This document shows, one piece after another, positions 11,040 through 22,109 of a stretch of DNA of 64,000 nt (its first letter is position 1; each line of letters begins with the position of its first letter). Below the pieces are notes generated by a model that made no database searches, was not told the DNA's origin, and was given only the letters and a program-made list of their open reading frames with translations. This DNA is from Piezodorus guildinii. Its lineage: Eukaryota; Arthropoda; Insecta; Hemiptera; Pentatomidae. A program made the translations under genes and the position numbers. The DNA lies in contig CM041292.1 in the NCBI GenBank assembly GCA_023052935.1, positions 114,696,936 to 114,760,935 on the forward strand, written 5' to 3'.

Positions 11040-12115
11040 TGTCAATAATGAACCTTTGTAATAAAAAAAAAATACCCTTCTCAGTATTAGAGGTCTGACG
11101 TTTCAAGATACGTAGAACGAATAAAAAAAAATCCGTTTTTCCGCCTTTTCCGAAACTACTGGACCAATTGTTTTTTTTTTTAATTCGCCACAAAATACTA
11201 GGGCATCCAGTTATGATCCTAACACGTAGACATTGATGTCAGCTTATTACATTTAAAATGGCGGACGATTAAAAGTGATTTAATTTAATAATTTAGTTAT
11301 TTTTGTAGATAGAGAAAATATTTTAAGAAAAAGACCGCGAATAATTATTTTAAAAAAAACTATTTTTTTAAAATAATTTATCCATAAATATGCCCATAAT
11401 TCAGTTGTTTTTTTTAAGATAGAGAAAAATATTTAAAGAGTTTTAGAATCAGTAAAGCACGATAAACATAAAAAAATAAAAGGTAAGTAAAGCGCAATAA
11501 AAAAGAAAAAAAAATGGTCTATCTATTTAAGTCAAAAATTATAATAGATTAATTTCACCAAAATTCATTAATTAATCGAAAGATATCGAAAAGATTTTCG
11601 AGATCAAGACACTGCGAACAAGGAGAAAAAAAAATGTGATATGGTCAAGCAATCAACTTATAAGAGATGCGATTCCGTCATAACTTAGTTATTTTTGATG
11701 AAAAAGAAAAAATGTAAGGTATTCTGGAATCAGGAAATTTTATTCCAATTATATGATGCAAATCGTAAAAAGAAAGAAAAGGAAATAGTAAAGAAGTCTT
11801 ATAAATGGTTTTGATTTATTATTTTCAGTAATAAACCTTTTTAATCGAATTATATATTAAAAAAAAAACTATTCCTCCTCCTCAAAATTTGAGGGCTTTA
11901 CGTTTTAAGATCATTAGAATCTGAATAACGATAAATAAAAGTAAGTTTTTTCCTATTTAATACCAACATTTAGTGCTATTTCACTAAATAAAATAAGAAT
12001 CATTGAAATTGGTTAAGAACTAGCAGAGATATAGGGTTTTGAAATTAGCAGTGGTATATACACTATGGATTATTTATTGCTTTTCATATTATTAATTGCC
12101 TACCAACAGCTTTAT
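11040..12115. mobile_element. Repeat family D, longer copy
   Basis: It shares an ordered series of segments with 23640-24185: CCGCCTTTTCCGAAACTACT near the left end (11140), then the 'GTAGACATTGATGTCAGC' segment, GATTAAAAGT, 'GTTATTTTTGTAGATAGAGAAAA', AGTAAAGC..GATAA, and at the right end the 'TATTAATTGCCTACCAACAGC' segment (about 12090-12110). It is about 1 kb, AT-rich, with no coding frame of note. Being dispersed and collinear, it is most likely a non-autonomous mobile element of unknown class. Confidence 0.7.
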
Positions 12116-12880
12116 TGGGCGTAATAATCTAGAAATTTATCGTCCTAAAACCCCTTTACCTACCTACCTACAGCTTTATAAACATTATACTGCAATATAG
12201 TTATTAGGAAATAATAAACCATTGTGTAATAATTTGCATCGTTTTTTTTAATTATAAGTTTAAAACAAATATATTTGAAGTAAATAAATATTCAGGGATC
12301 AAGTTTAAATATAAATTTTGTTTATCTTAAGAGGTCTCTCAAATGAATCATTAACGAAAATAATGGTATCTAATATCCCTATAAACAACGATTGATTTAT
12401 GATTTTTTTTTCGATTATATAATAATCACCACTTGAAAACGGCAAAAATGCATTGGAATCTTAAGCTTACGATTAAAAAAACATGCCTACATCAAGTGAG
12501 AATTCGCAAACTTTTTATGATAACACAAAAAGTGAGAATGCGGTTTCTAAACTCAACAATTCAATTTTAATTACTATTAATTTTACTTAATAATTCTGCT
12601 GTTACTCAATTTGTTTTATAAGCCATTAGGAACGCTTGCCAGATCATAAAGTAGTTTCTCAAACATACAATTCAATAACAACCGTCTTAATATAATAACT
12701 TTTTCTCATGGGGATTTTATACATTATTCATTATAATTTTTGAAATTTGCTTTTATAATCGCATTAGCGTTTCAACAGAAAATAAACAACTATCTAAAGA
12801 AGCCCAAAAGGTTTTATGAAGCCGCTGGCCTTGATATAAAATATAATGTTAGCCGAAGAGCGGTGAATACGAAAAATGAA
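12116..12880. other. AT-rich DNA, no gene seen
   Basis: Only chance reading frames, with a small CCTACCTA run near 12160. Nothing else was recognised. Confidence 0.45.
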
Positions 12881-13040
12881 GCACCCTCCCTCATCGGCGG
12901 TGGCATAGTAAATTTTTGGCTAAGCTGGATCAGCGGGTCCTTAGATGCGAGTCCCTTCGGTATCTCCCTCCTTCCAACCGAAAGCCCTAAGTCAATTTAA
13001 TGGCCATCTCAGTTCCGTTCCAGGTGCAATATACTGTAAT
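12881..13040. other. GC-elevated short block
   Basis: Part of an open plus-strand frame (12740-13000) lies here, but the frame's first half is AT-rich noncoding-like sequence. The patch is single-copy in the window and could be an exon or a conserved noncoding element. Confidence 0.25.
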
Positions 13041-13554
13041 TTTCTTCTTGTCAAGAGGTACCGTAAAATGGAGTGAATAGGAACAGTGCTGTGAAAGGGA
13101 AAGTACTTCAATATTATTTCAAAACCACTTACTTTACGGTAAAAGAATTAATTTTGATTTTATTGGTTAGCCACCCAGAAAATAATACGATTATATGGTT
13201 TTTTCTGTTGGGAGTACTTTTAACTTATCACTTCAACCTGTAAAATATTGTAGTTTCTACGATTTTTTTTTTCCACAAACTTTACCAGTAACTATGAAAC
13301 TGTTATCTATACAGTTCATTCATTATTTTTTACTGTTCTTCAAGTTGTCTTCTTGCATAAAATTCCTTGTTCAATATATTATTTGCAACAGTTTCTTAGC
13401 AACAGATTTTTTAAGTTATGGCATCCACATTTGTGGAGTGTAGGTAAATGGGAACACAGCTTTTTTTTCAGTTCCCATTCAACCATGAACCTGATTTGGA
13501 TCCTCATCCACAAACTGTGACATTTCAGTTGGCGAATTGGCGGACTAGACGCGC

Positions 13555-13720
13555 TGGCTACTTAGACTGCTTAATTTGTGACCGGAGAAGAACCGAAGGC
13601 GAGGAAGACCCCGCAAAATGTGGATAGAAATGTGAGGGGAGCTAGAAGTATGATCTTTAGGGATAGGGTGCACTGGCATGAAGAATTACTAAATTTCCGT
13701 TGCAGAACCTGAAATAAATA
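13555..13720 (+). mobile_element. Old LINE C-terminus fragment
   Basis: One frame reads RRRGRPRKMWIE at about 13582-13630 and a shifted frame then reads FRDRVHWHEEL near 13655-13685. This pair, a GRPRK-W motif followed by RDRVxW, is the familiar C-terminal end of several animal LINE ORF2 proteins. The frame breaks and short length show a decayed fossil. It is a different LINE lineage from the WPRDLL copies. Confidence 0.6.
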
Positions 13721-14164
13721 AAAAGTATCACAAAAAGAACATCTCTCTATATGAGACTTCTTCTCTTCCGTGGGACTGTTGTTTCAATCCCTCCGACAAT
13801 GCGATGATATTTAGTATTTCAAATTAAGAACGATTATATATCAACGCTGGAAAACTAACTTAAACCAGTCCACACTCGCTAGCGAATTTAATATGTGCGG
13901 TCACTAAACATCTGATTGTCTTTAATTAAAAACTAATGTCTTTAGCGCCTGTACACACTGAATGACGCCACAGACTACAGAGTAAAATTACAAACTATTA
14001 TCCATTTAAAGATTATTATTATCAATTATTTTTTTTAAGTGTCATCTCAGAGAATAATATGATTGTATATCCAAAATATAGGGCAGTAGAACATATTGAT
14101 AAAAACAAAAAAAGTCTATTGTCCACTGTCCATAAAAACAAGAGTGTTAAACTAACTGCGATGA
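13721..14164. other. AT-rich DNA, no gene seen
   Basis: Nothing recognised on either strand. Confidence 0.4.
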
Positions 14165-14415
14165 CAAGTGGCTACAACACGAGGCTATATGCGGCCATAA
14201 ATCTTGGTCCGCTAAGCCCCTGAAAGTCCTGGGCAAACAGTCGTCAGCTCTAAACTGTTTGTTGAGATAGATAGACAGCGCAGGGGCGGGTACTTAGTGC
14301 GCCGCCGGTGTACTTCATTCCCACGGCCAGATAACAAGTTCGTTATGGAGCCAATTTTAAGTACCTGTCTGCCGAGCCTAGGGCTCACTATCTCAACTGA
14401 CTTCAAATGAGTCCC
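14165..14415. other. GC-elevated block with open minus-strand frame
   Basis: A 64-codon minus-strand frame (14212-14406) spans nearly the entire block and includes CRxRRTKYPPL-like basic sequence. It has no family I can name. The block could be a piece of an old element, such as a LINE 5' region, or an exon; I cannot decide. Confidence 0.3.
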
Positions 14416-15509
14416 TAAGGTTCTTATTGTTTCAATATACTATCTCGTCATAAATAAATTATTTAACAAATCAACTATTTTTGCGTTTAATTAACATTTC
14501 GTATTAAATAAGCCAAATTGCAGGAGGAATAAAACGAGCAATGAGATTAGCAATGAGTACTATTTCAAGGTGAATGAAATTAATAAATAAAACGTGACTT
14601 CAATCTAGAATTGTATTTCTTTTTGTTTTTAAATGTTATTTAATTTATTGGAACAGAAGCGTTGTCAATTCATGACTCATTCTGAATAAAAAAGTATTAA
14701 TAAAATCAGAGAGTGGAATAGAAGTTCCAGAGGAAGTAAATATCGAATGAACAGCTACACTTAAAGCAAACAGCGCAGGTTAGCCGACAGATTGCTAGTA
14801 TATTCTCGCTGGAATGGGAAGGTCGAGACCCAAAAAACGGGACTGCACATTGTAAAATAATTTCAACCCGACAAAGGTGCACTAGTAGATATTTATTTAT
14901 ATATGCACGGGATGACTATGGAGTAAAAGTACCCTTCAGGGACTCATCCAGATTTCTCCAGTGAGTAGGAAAATTTAGTAAACAACTTTATGGTTGAGTG
15001 TCATCTCTGGCTAATCCATGTTAGGCTGTTTGTCATAAAACATCCCAATACACTAAATTCAATGACCCTGCATGGAGCTACAGGCGGGTGGAGATACAGT
15101 TTGTTTTGTTTTCTAGTAGTATTTTTAATTATAAATTTTCTTTTTCCTCCTTTAGTTATTTACTCCTTTTCACCTCTATTGGATCAGTAACTCATAAGAA
15201 GAAGAAGACTCATTAGACAGCCTAATAGAGTAGTGGATCCACGGGTGGGGAGGGCATAAATATACCGTCCCCCTATGAATAAATATTAAATACGAGTATA
15301 TATTTAGATTTTAAGTGGGCTACAATGGATTACGTACATTTCATGCAAAATACTAACAAACTACCGAATCTCTGTAGAAATGGTCCCCAATCAAAGTAAG
15401 TTAACGGAAATCAATAAAAAAAGAACTAGGCTCTAGAAATTTACTTAAATCAAATCAATGCTGAACATAGTAGACGGCGCTAGGATTTATTAAAATCCTT
15501 GAGAATGTC
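14416..15509. other. AT-rich DNA with small mixed patches
   Basis: Patches of moderate GC at 14745-14860 and 15050-15270 lie in AT-rich DNA. No gene, tRNA or shared repeat was found. Confidence 0.35.
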
Positions 15510-15666
15510 ATCCTTCAGATGGAAACTAAAATGACAATCCCGAACTTGTGTGATGTCACGAACTCGTTAAAAATCTCTATCCTAATAAAATCTGGATAGA
15601 CACAATTTTGGACTTCTAGTGTATCATCGTCAGATTAGCTACAGTAGCATGGAATAAACATAATAA
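15510..15666 (+). mobile_element. SINE family B, 5'-truncated copy
   Basis: The body and tail of SINE B in plus orientation are recognisable: the 'GTGTGATGTCACGAACTCGTTAAA' segment, 'CCTAATAAAATCTGGATAG', the 'GGACTTCTAGTGTATCATCG' segment and an ATAAACATAATAAA tail. The tRNA head is missing. It abuts a repeat family A copy directly. Confidence 0.75.
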
Positions 15667-16517
15667 ATCTGGTGCGGGCAACACAACTCCTATAATTACA
15701 TCGACTGTTATAAATTTAAAAACTATTAAATATACTTTAATTTTATTTATTTATTTTATTGATACAGGCAATCCACAACATAGGTGATGTACTTCAATTT
15801 TAAAACTATTTTAAGTTGAATTTAATAAACCGTGTGTTCATTTACGTTGGAAACATATGATTTAGATTAAGTAATACCACTACATTAAAATGTTAATCAG
15901 TAATAGGTTTATTCTCTATTCGCAACTTTAAGTAAACCTTTTACAAATATGTGTATCAGATAATATTTTTTTCTAAAATCATTCTCTTTCCAACGGTTAT
16001 TATACATCTATGTTACTGTTTTTAATACAAAAAAAAATGCATTAAAAAAATAGTTTTTCTCTTTTATCCTTTAGTTGGTCATTAAATTCGTCTAACCTAT
16101 TTATCATAGTCATTAAAATGATATGCTTAATCATTTTGAATGTACAAAATTAAAGGTAGTTTAGAGGAAGAAAATTTAATATATTGGCATTTAAGCCCAG
16201 TCAAACTATTGCAATCAGATATAGTATTTTAATAATTTTAACACATGATATTAAAGCTCGTCCAATTTTACATCGATATTTTAATCAATGTGGTTAGAGC
16301 CGTTTTTGAGAAAATCGTAAAAAAGGTGCAAAATGCATAGTATAAAGTGGCTCTTCTGTTATGCAGATTTTGATGAAAACGTTGCTGTAACATCTCGGGC
16401 GTATAGTTGTCTTAAATATGAAATTTCAGTTTCGTATTTCCGTCGAAAACTGGAACTCAGAAATTTTAACGATCACAATACTTTCCCATACTATATATTT
16501 AATATAAGGTAAGTAAA
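15667..16517 (-). mobile_element. Repeat family A, minus copy
   Basis: It starts with AATCTGGTGCGGGCAACACA and ends with the hairpin segment (CTTTCCCATACTATATAT, GGTAAGTAAAA). It is collinear with the copy at 33611-34515 in between, including 'GGCATTTAAGCCCAGTCAAA', 'TTTTTGAGAAAATCGTAAAA' and 'CGGGCGTATAGTTGTCTTAA'. About 150 bp after the left end is unrelated AT-rich sequence. Confidence 0.8.
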
Positions 16518-16629
16518 ATAAAATTTAAAACTTATACAGGTATTTATTTAAATACTCATAAAGAAATGGAATATTGTTCCATATGTTATGTGTGGTGACA
16601 TATACCCTGAAATGGCCATATTTAATATT

Positions 16630-16740
16630 GTGATTGTGCAGTAGCAGTCACCTGTTAGTGATCACGGACCCCTGAACATTGCCTGCGGACCTCCAGGGAT
16701 CCACGGGCCACTTCTTGGGAACCACTGTTCTAAAGGACCA
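16630..16740. mobile_element. hAT-like non-autonomous fragment
   Basis: The patch has inverted G/C-rich words around GATCACGGACCCCTGAACA and CCTCCAGGGATCCACGGGCC and ends GGGAACCACTGTTCTAAA. The 'gggaaccactgttctaaa' end next to 'ccgcggacc'-type palindromes is typical of many hAT-derived MITEs in animals. No complete inverted ends or 8-bp duplication were found, so the class is tentative. Confidence 0.45.
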
Positions 16741-16924
16741 TTGCGGTATTATACACAATCTACCAACACACGGAAAATAAATATAAACCTCGTTTGGAAT
16801 TCAAACTGGAACTATTTTGACAAAGGTGAAAAATCGCGTGAAGCTATTTGTGATGGTAACTGGACCGCAATGACAATGACTCTAGAATTATGTAGAGAAG
16901 GTAAAGAAGTACATTAGCCACCAT

Positions 16925-17160
16925 TGTTCTTAGGATCCTACGCCAGCTACCGTATTCCTCCCACTTAAAGTCCCATTGTCAACGTGAGGAGCTATGTCAG
17001 CCTCTGGCACCGCCGCACTGATTAGCATCAAATATACTTTGCGCTCAGATTTAAAAAAGAAGCAAACAAAAATCATGTAGAACTCTTTCCTCCGTTCACA
17101 TAATGTAGTGAACACATTAATAATGAAAACCTTTTTTCCGATCTTTGTTCTCAACTAGGA
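16925..17160. other. GC-elevated short block
   Basis: A 74-codon minus-strand frame covers 16930-17154, but only the end at 16930-17045 has raised GC. Nothing in it is recognisable. Confidence 0.25.
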
Positions 17161-18238
17161 TAAGATCTAGGCTGGGCAACTAACTGTCAATTCCCTAAAT
17201 TATTGAGGTTTTAGAGGGTCAATCCATATATTGACACAAGGATAAAAACAATAATAGACAGGTGCGACAAAATTGTAGTTTATTTTAAAAACTCATTATA
17301 AAATATTCCTTGATGAAATAACAAGGTAATATCGCCCAGTCTCCTTTAATAGCGAAACTGCTTAAGTTTGTCAATCCTAAGCGAGGATTATTTTTATGAA
17401 TGGCTATCAAACGAGATAAAAGGCTGGTTCATACAGAAGCCTGCCTCTGTCCGTGGTTTCTAAGCGATAGTCTTCCAAGAATAATCAGTGTTACATTGAC
17501 TTGAATCCATTAGTTCACACGGACGGCGTTTCATCACAATTATTTCAGGCAATGAATAAATTTCATCATTTCTTAGGTCAGGAATAATAATTAATAATAA
17601 TAATTAGCCAGGAATAAATAAAAAGTTGTTGTGTTCATGTAGTATCTTAAGATTGAGCAATAGGACCACTACGATAAATTACGCATAGAATTTGAATTTT
17701 TGATACCAAGATTTCAAAACACTTCAAGACATGCTGACCCCTATTATATTAAAAAAAACAAAATTCTGAAGATTTATTTGATGTAGAAAGGCACATGAAC
17801 TATAGTACCACACCACACCGCTGTAAAATCTTTATAAGAACTAACAATTAGTGTACGAGAGAGGTACATTAGAAACCGGTGCAATACAACCTCTTTCGAT
17901 GGCACCTTAAAGCATTCCGAATTGTGCTTGGGTCACTTGCATACTTAGCTTTTACCTGCTTTATGAATAAATTCAAAATCGTTTGATACGTTTAATAAAA
18001 TATTTAAGCAGACAGTATGATGAGTCCATTTTCGTAAAAAACTACTTGAATCTCTCAAACATATATTGAAGTGGGGCATGTATTTTGGCTGGACGACTGT
18101 AACTATTACTGAAGTACGCTTTTTTTACCCTGAGTTTAAAACGAAACTTTGATGAAAGTTATCTTGTCAGAAATTTAGTAGAGAATGTTTTTGCTGTATA
18201 ACATTTGTCGCAAGGGCCTAAATTCCGTTTAGGAGCTA
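17161..18238. other. AT-rich DNA, no gene seen
   Basis: Only chance frames and no shared repeat. The stretch ends at the MITE-like element at 18239. Confidence 0.4.
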
Positions 18239-18629
18239 AATTGAGACGTTGATTTCCAAAAGGTACTATATCCATTCTAGGAAATTTTACAGGAGGCGCG
18301 AAAATCACTAATTATTATACTATTAAATTAGCTAATTTGATTCTTTTCGCATTAAAATCCAGAATTGTTTTTTTAGTATATTAATAACATCATATTAAAG
18401 ATATGAAATGAGATGTTTTGGAATAATTTGGAACGAAATTAAATGTGTAATTATTTCCTTTAGAAAATAATTATATTTCTAAATTGCGTTTATAAAGGGC
18501 TTGGGTGTTCATTAGATAAAATCAAATAGGAGATTTAGATATAACTAATTGATGAGAATACAAATATGTAAAAAAATAAATTTTGTAAAAAATGTCCTTT
18601 AGTACTTTTTGGAAATCAACGTCTCAATT
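18239..18629. mobile_element. 391-bp MITE-like element with 30-bp inverted ends
   Basis: The left end AATTGAGACGTTGATTTCCA (18239-18268 in full) is repeated in inverse orientation at 18600-18629 with a single mismatch in 30. The interior is AT-rich and noncoding. A segment at 18481-18545 resembles 47180-47260 (both with TTAGATAAAATCAAAT), so part of the element recurs. Flanking target duplication is unclear; class unknown. Confidence 0.7.
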
Positions 18630-18821
18630 GGTTTTATTGATAATGTCACATTTTTTTTGTTTTTTTAATGAGACACCTTTCTCCCACAAGGCTCCGTTGG
18701 TGTTGTTAGATTGAATAAATTGACGACAGTTTCCTAATCAAACTTTAGTTAGTGTAGAATAGGTTTGTTATATAAAATTTATCGCTAGAACCTATTTTTT
18801 AGGAGCTATTTTAACTGTTTG

Positions 18822-18983
18822 GGGAGCGGCGTGGCCTATTGGATAGAGCTCTAGTCTACTGTTCTCCTGGTACTGGGTTCGAATTCCGGCAGTGGCAGAA
18901 TATTATTTATTCTGTTAATTCAGTAGGGGGGTGACCCTAAGGTATCGAGACCCGCCTGGGGCAGATCCAATATCTAAAGTTAA
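18822..18983 (+). mobile_element. SINE family A, head and first part of body
   Basis: It begins with the tRNA-like head GGGAGCGGCGTGGCC, an A box near TGGCCTATTGGATAGAGC, and a B box GGTTCGAATTCC at about 18877-18888. The body 'GGTATCGAGACCCGCCTGGGGCAGA' follows, with about 162 bp kept. The 3' half is replaced by a second, chimeric SINE-A unit immediately after it. Confidence 0.85.
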
Positions 18984-19267
18984 TCTGGTTAATCTTTTGT
19001 GTCTAGAAAATTAAAGGTACTTTATATTACTTATTTAATCGAGCTAAGGGGCGACCCTAGGGTATGGAGACCCTCCTGGGGCAGACCTAGCCTCTTTAAT
19101 GTGGGTACCCAAACTGGAGAAAAACCTGGCGGCTGAGCATAATCAAGGCCTTATCACCTCATTGCACTGCCATTGGCCTAGAAACAGTAAGAATCTTTAT
19201 ACGTACTGAGCCCAAGACCCATCATGGGTTGTAGTGGTACAGGTTTTTTTTTTTTTTTTTTTTTTTT
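18984..19267 (+). mobile_element. Chimera of repeat family A and SINE A
   Basis: The first 40 bases (GGTTAATCTTTTGTGTCT, AAAATTAAAGGTACTTTA) are interior family A sequence. From about 19028 the SINE-A body follows with GGGGCGACCCTAGGGTATGG, GGGGCAGACC, a 'CTGGCGGCTGAGC' segment, and the SINE-A 3' end GGGTTGTAGTGGTACAGG plus a long poly(T). The same junction occurs at 30345-30370, so the fusion predates both insertions. Confidence 0.8.
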
Positions 19268-19689
19268 AATATTAAATGTTTAAGTGAAAAAAGTCACGTT
19301 TGAAAGCACTGATTTTTTTTTCTCTCGAAAAATCAATCATTGAGTTGAATTTTTAATTTAAATAATTAGATCCGTTAAGTTAAAACTTAATTAAAAGCAA
19401 TACGTTATAGGTTAACAAATCCATGAGCTATTGTTTTTTTCAGTTGGGGAGAAATTTTTCATTTTTTCTTTTCAACTTAAGGCTCAATATTAGTCATGCG
19501 TGAAATTACGGTTTTGGCTAGATATACCACACAGTCACCCGAAAAAAATTTAATATTATAGTTATTAATTGACTGATTCGTTCTTTATACAAGAAGTCGA
19601 ATGCGTCTAGATAATATAATATGGTTAGGTATTAAAACAATATAATTTAACTTTAACATCATAATAGGGAGGAGAACATTAATTTCAGT
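19268..19689. other. AT-rich DNA, no gene seen
   Basis: AT-rich, with short A and T runs. Nothing was recognised. Confidence 0.4.
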
Positions 19690-20170
19690 AATCAGAATTA
19701 TAAGGTTTTGAAATGGCTACCTCACTGGCCTTGGAGCCCATTCTCAATAGGAGACGACTTCTTTTCCCGAATGACCTCTCTCCTGAACCCGAGTGTCAAT
19801 CCTCCGGAATCTGGAGACAACCGACACCGGTGGAGGGCTATACCCAGCTGCTAATAATGTCCTGGTGGAAGTACTCCGAATGTCTGCCTAACCACTCCGC
19901 CTCACATTCCGATCACGTCTACAAGAGAACGGCACGCGGCTGCGGCAAAGTGCACAGGTGAATAACTTGAGCTATTGATAGTGGATGAGCAAGGCTGTTG
20001 CTCACTATTTATACCCTCTCCTCCTAAGGTAACCCGTTAATATAACCATTCACATGCGTCAAAGGACCTCTAGGAAGAGTTATCAGAGACGGGATAATAA
20101 GGCGAGCTAACTCGTGAGCCGGATCACCTCCTTACCGGAGCAGAAAAACAACACGCTTCCAAATGGCCAA
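19690..20170 (+). other. GC-elevated block with a possible first exon
   Basis: An open frame of 82 codons starts at an ATG in good context (GAAATGG, 19713) and ends 'CACAG|GTGAAT', a plausible splice donor at about 19957. GC is clearly higher than the flanks. If spliced there, 19713-19956 would be a coding first exon; the protein has no recognisable domain. GC elevation continues past the donor to about 20170, which also fits a noncoding conserved block. Confidence 0.3.
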
Positions 20171-20389
20171 TGAGGATTAACATTATAATTCGCTCCACGT
20201 CTCTAGTGGCTCTGTCATACTTCTATTCCTCCATCAATACTCGAAATACGTTATCTTTTTCAAAACAATCAATTGTGATAAGATTTTCATATGAAAACAG
20301 TGTCATTAACTGTTACGTTATAATGATGAAATCATATCTAAAACAGGTTTGACTTCAACAGTTACCATATAAACGTTGTAATCTTCCAT

Positions 20390-20712
20390 TAAACTACAAA
20401 CGGCTTATTTACATGACTATCATAAAACCAATTTGGACTTACGGAGTTGAGCTTTGGGGCTCTGCTAAACCATCAAATTCCTTTCGAATCAAATCCTTAC
20501 AATCCTAAAACTCCCTCTTTTGTCATAAATAAACTCATCCATAATGACATTAATGTTCCATATGTTGCTCAGATGGTCCGAATCAGGTAACCCCTTCCAT
20601 GACAAACTCCATTCCCACTCTAACCCGCGAGTTTCAATAATTTCTTTATTTTCAATTCATAGAAATCATCCGAGGTGTCTGAAAATAAAATGACCCTGAG
20701 ACCTTCTAATTT
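20390..20712 (+). mobile_element. Decayed Jockey-type LINE C-terminus
   Basis: The frame reads YKRLIYMTIIKPIWTYGVEL then WGSAKPSNSFRIKSLQS before a stop at about 20505. A later frame keeps the decayed end motif (PRCLKIK, then *P*DLL, at 20668-20712) in place of PPRRLKRRWPRDLL. Material between the two is partly deleted. The same family as 8354-9484 but old. Confidence 0.75.
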
Positions 20713-21000
20713 ATAATTCACTAGCTCACCCGACAGACGATGTCCAGTCTTAAAACTATGTCTTAGCGAAATTGGTGAAATCGTTCACGCGTTAAGAGAT
20801 AATCTAGGGAAAAGGGGATTCATTTTTAAATATGTAGATAGTGATACTTTTATTACCTTAGAAAATTTATATAATAAAAAAAACCTAACTACAAATGTAA
20901 CTTTTCTCTTTTCTTCTTTCATAAGAGCCTTCTCCTGACTGTTATAAACACAACAAAAGAAGAATTGTGAAAAAAGCTATCACCAAAGAAAAAGGGGATT
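20713..21000. repeat. Repeat with 5' motif CACTAGCTCACCCG, one copy
   Basis: It begins directly at the LINE end with CACTAGCTCACCCGACAGAC (20720-20739), a variant of the ACTAGCTGACCCGGCAGACG motif that I associate with dispersed repeats in many insects. The right edge is unclear, probably near the (TA)n tract at 21005. No coding capacity. Confidence 0.45.

Positions 21001-21004
<4 letters not shown>

Positions 21005-21071
<67 letters not shown>
21005..21071. repeat. (TA)n microsatellite
   Basis: About 66 bases of perfect alternating AT directly after the text CATACATATATA. Probably arose from a slippage-prone tail of a repeat. Confidence 0.95.
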
Positions 21072-21074
<3 letters not shown>

Positions 21075-21404
21075 AGATTTATTTATTTGTGAATCCACCT
21101 CATCATTTGGAAAACCATCTACGGCAGAAATAGGTATTTATTTTACAAAATTGAAAAGTAATCAAACTGATAGGTTAAAAAAAAAAATTACATTTCATCA
21201 TCGAAATCGCAAAACAAACCGAAATGTAACGTTGAAGGCTTAGTATTAAGGTATTCTAACAAATCAAAATTCTTATTTATGATAAGTGATTTAAAGAAAA
21301 AAAAAAGCAGGAAAACAGTCAATAACAATTCCTATTGAATACAAACAGCAACAATAAATTAAAGTGAATAATTGCAAGTTGGATTAAATCAATCAGTTTT
21401 GCGA

Positions 21405-21540
21405 TGAACAATGCAGAGCGGGCGGCCGGGCGAGGAGAAAGTAACAGGGACCCATCAATCTCTGTTCCTCATGCGCGGTTCCCGAACCCATCCTCGTCTC
21501 CGTTAGTTCAGAAAGGTCACCTCCCTCAGCTCTGACAATT
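21405..21540. other. GC-rich short block
   Basis: One of the most GC-rich spots in the window (GCGGGCGGCCGGGCGAGGAG at 21419-21438), with a long pyrimidine stretch to 21540. No frame or repeat was recognised; possibly a conserved regulatory element. Confidence 0.35.
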
Positions 21541-21881
21541 TAAGTTTTTGTTCTAAAAAAATATTGCGATCATTAACGGTACTCAAACGAAAATTTAACA
21601 CTTATTAAAAATTCCGACGATAATAATATATGTAGAAAGTTAAAGAAGGAACGAACCTACTATGTTTTAACTAAAATATAATAGAATTGGATTTATCTGT
21701 TAAAGAAAATTCTTGTAAAAATATAAGATACAATTATATACATATGTACTCATTATAAATCTGTTTAGTGTGGTATTAAATATTTACATATCGAAATTTC
21801 AACTATTTACAATGAACATACCTAGTTCTCAATTGATTATTAAAATGCATAAAGGTAATTGAGTTGGTCAATATTACTGAT

Positions 21882-22109
21882 CTACAATATTTGTTGCACA
21901 CTTAATGAGGCTGAGTTGTCTATATATCTCCTTATGTACTTTTGTCGGGTTTCATGAAGTGAGTGGCGGTGGAGTAACAAGTGGTGTAGGATGTTAGTTT
22001 GGAATATGTTACAGCTATTATAGCGGGGTTCTTTAGCTTTCCACAAGTAGGTTCTATTGCTGATTCGAATCTTTAAATCTTCTGGATTGAAGACTAATGG
22101 GGCTGACAA
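21882..22109 (-). pseudogene. Possible coding fossil, minus strand
   Basis: A 75-codon frame reads as mixed, protein-like sequence (FNPEDLKIRISNRTYLW near the start, HHLLLHRHSLHETRQKYI later) and continues upstream to about 22130. Such text could come from a LINE ORF or another transposon protein, but I cannot place it in a family, and no partner motif was found beside it. Confidence 0.3.

Noticed and set aside
18822..18900. Possible functional tRNA gene
   Set aside because: The A and B boxes are tRNA-like, but the sequence does not fold with an intact acceptor stem and the same head is followed by a conserved non-tRNA body at several loci, so it is a SINE.
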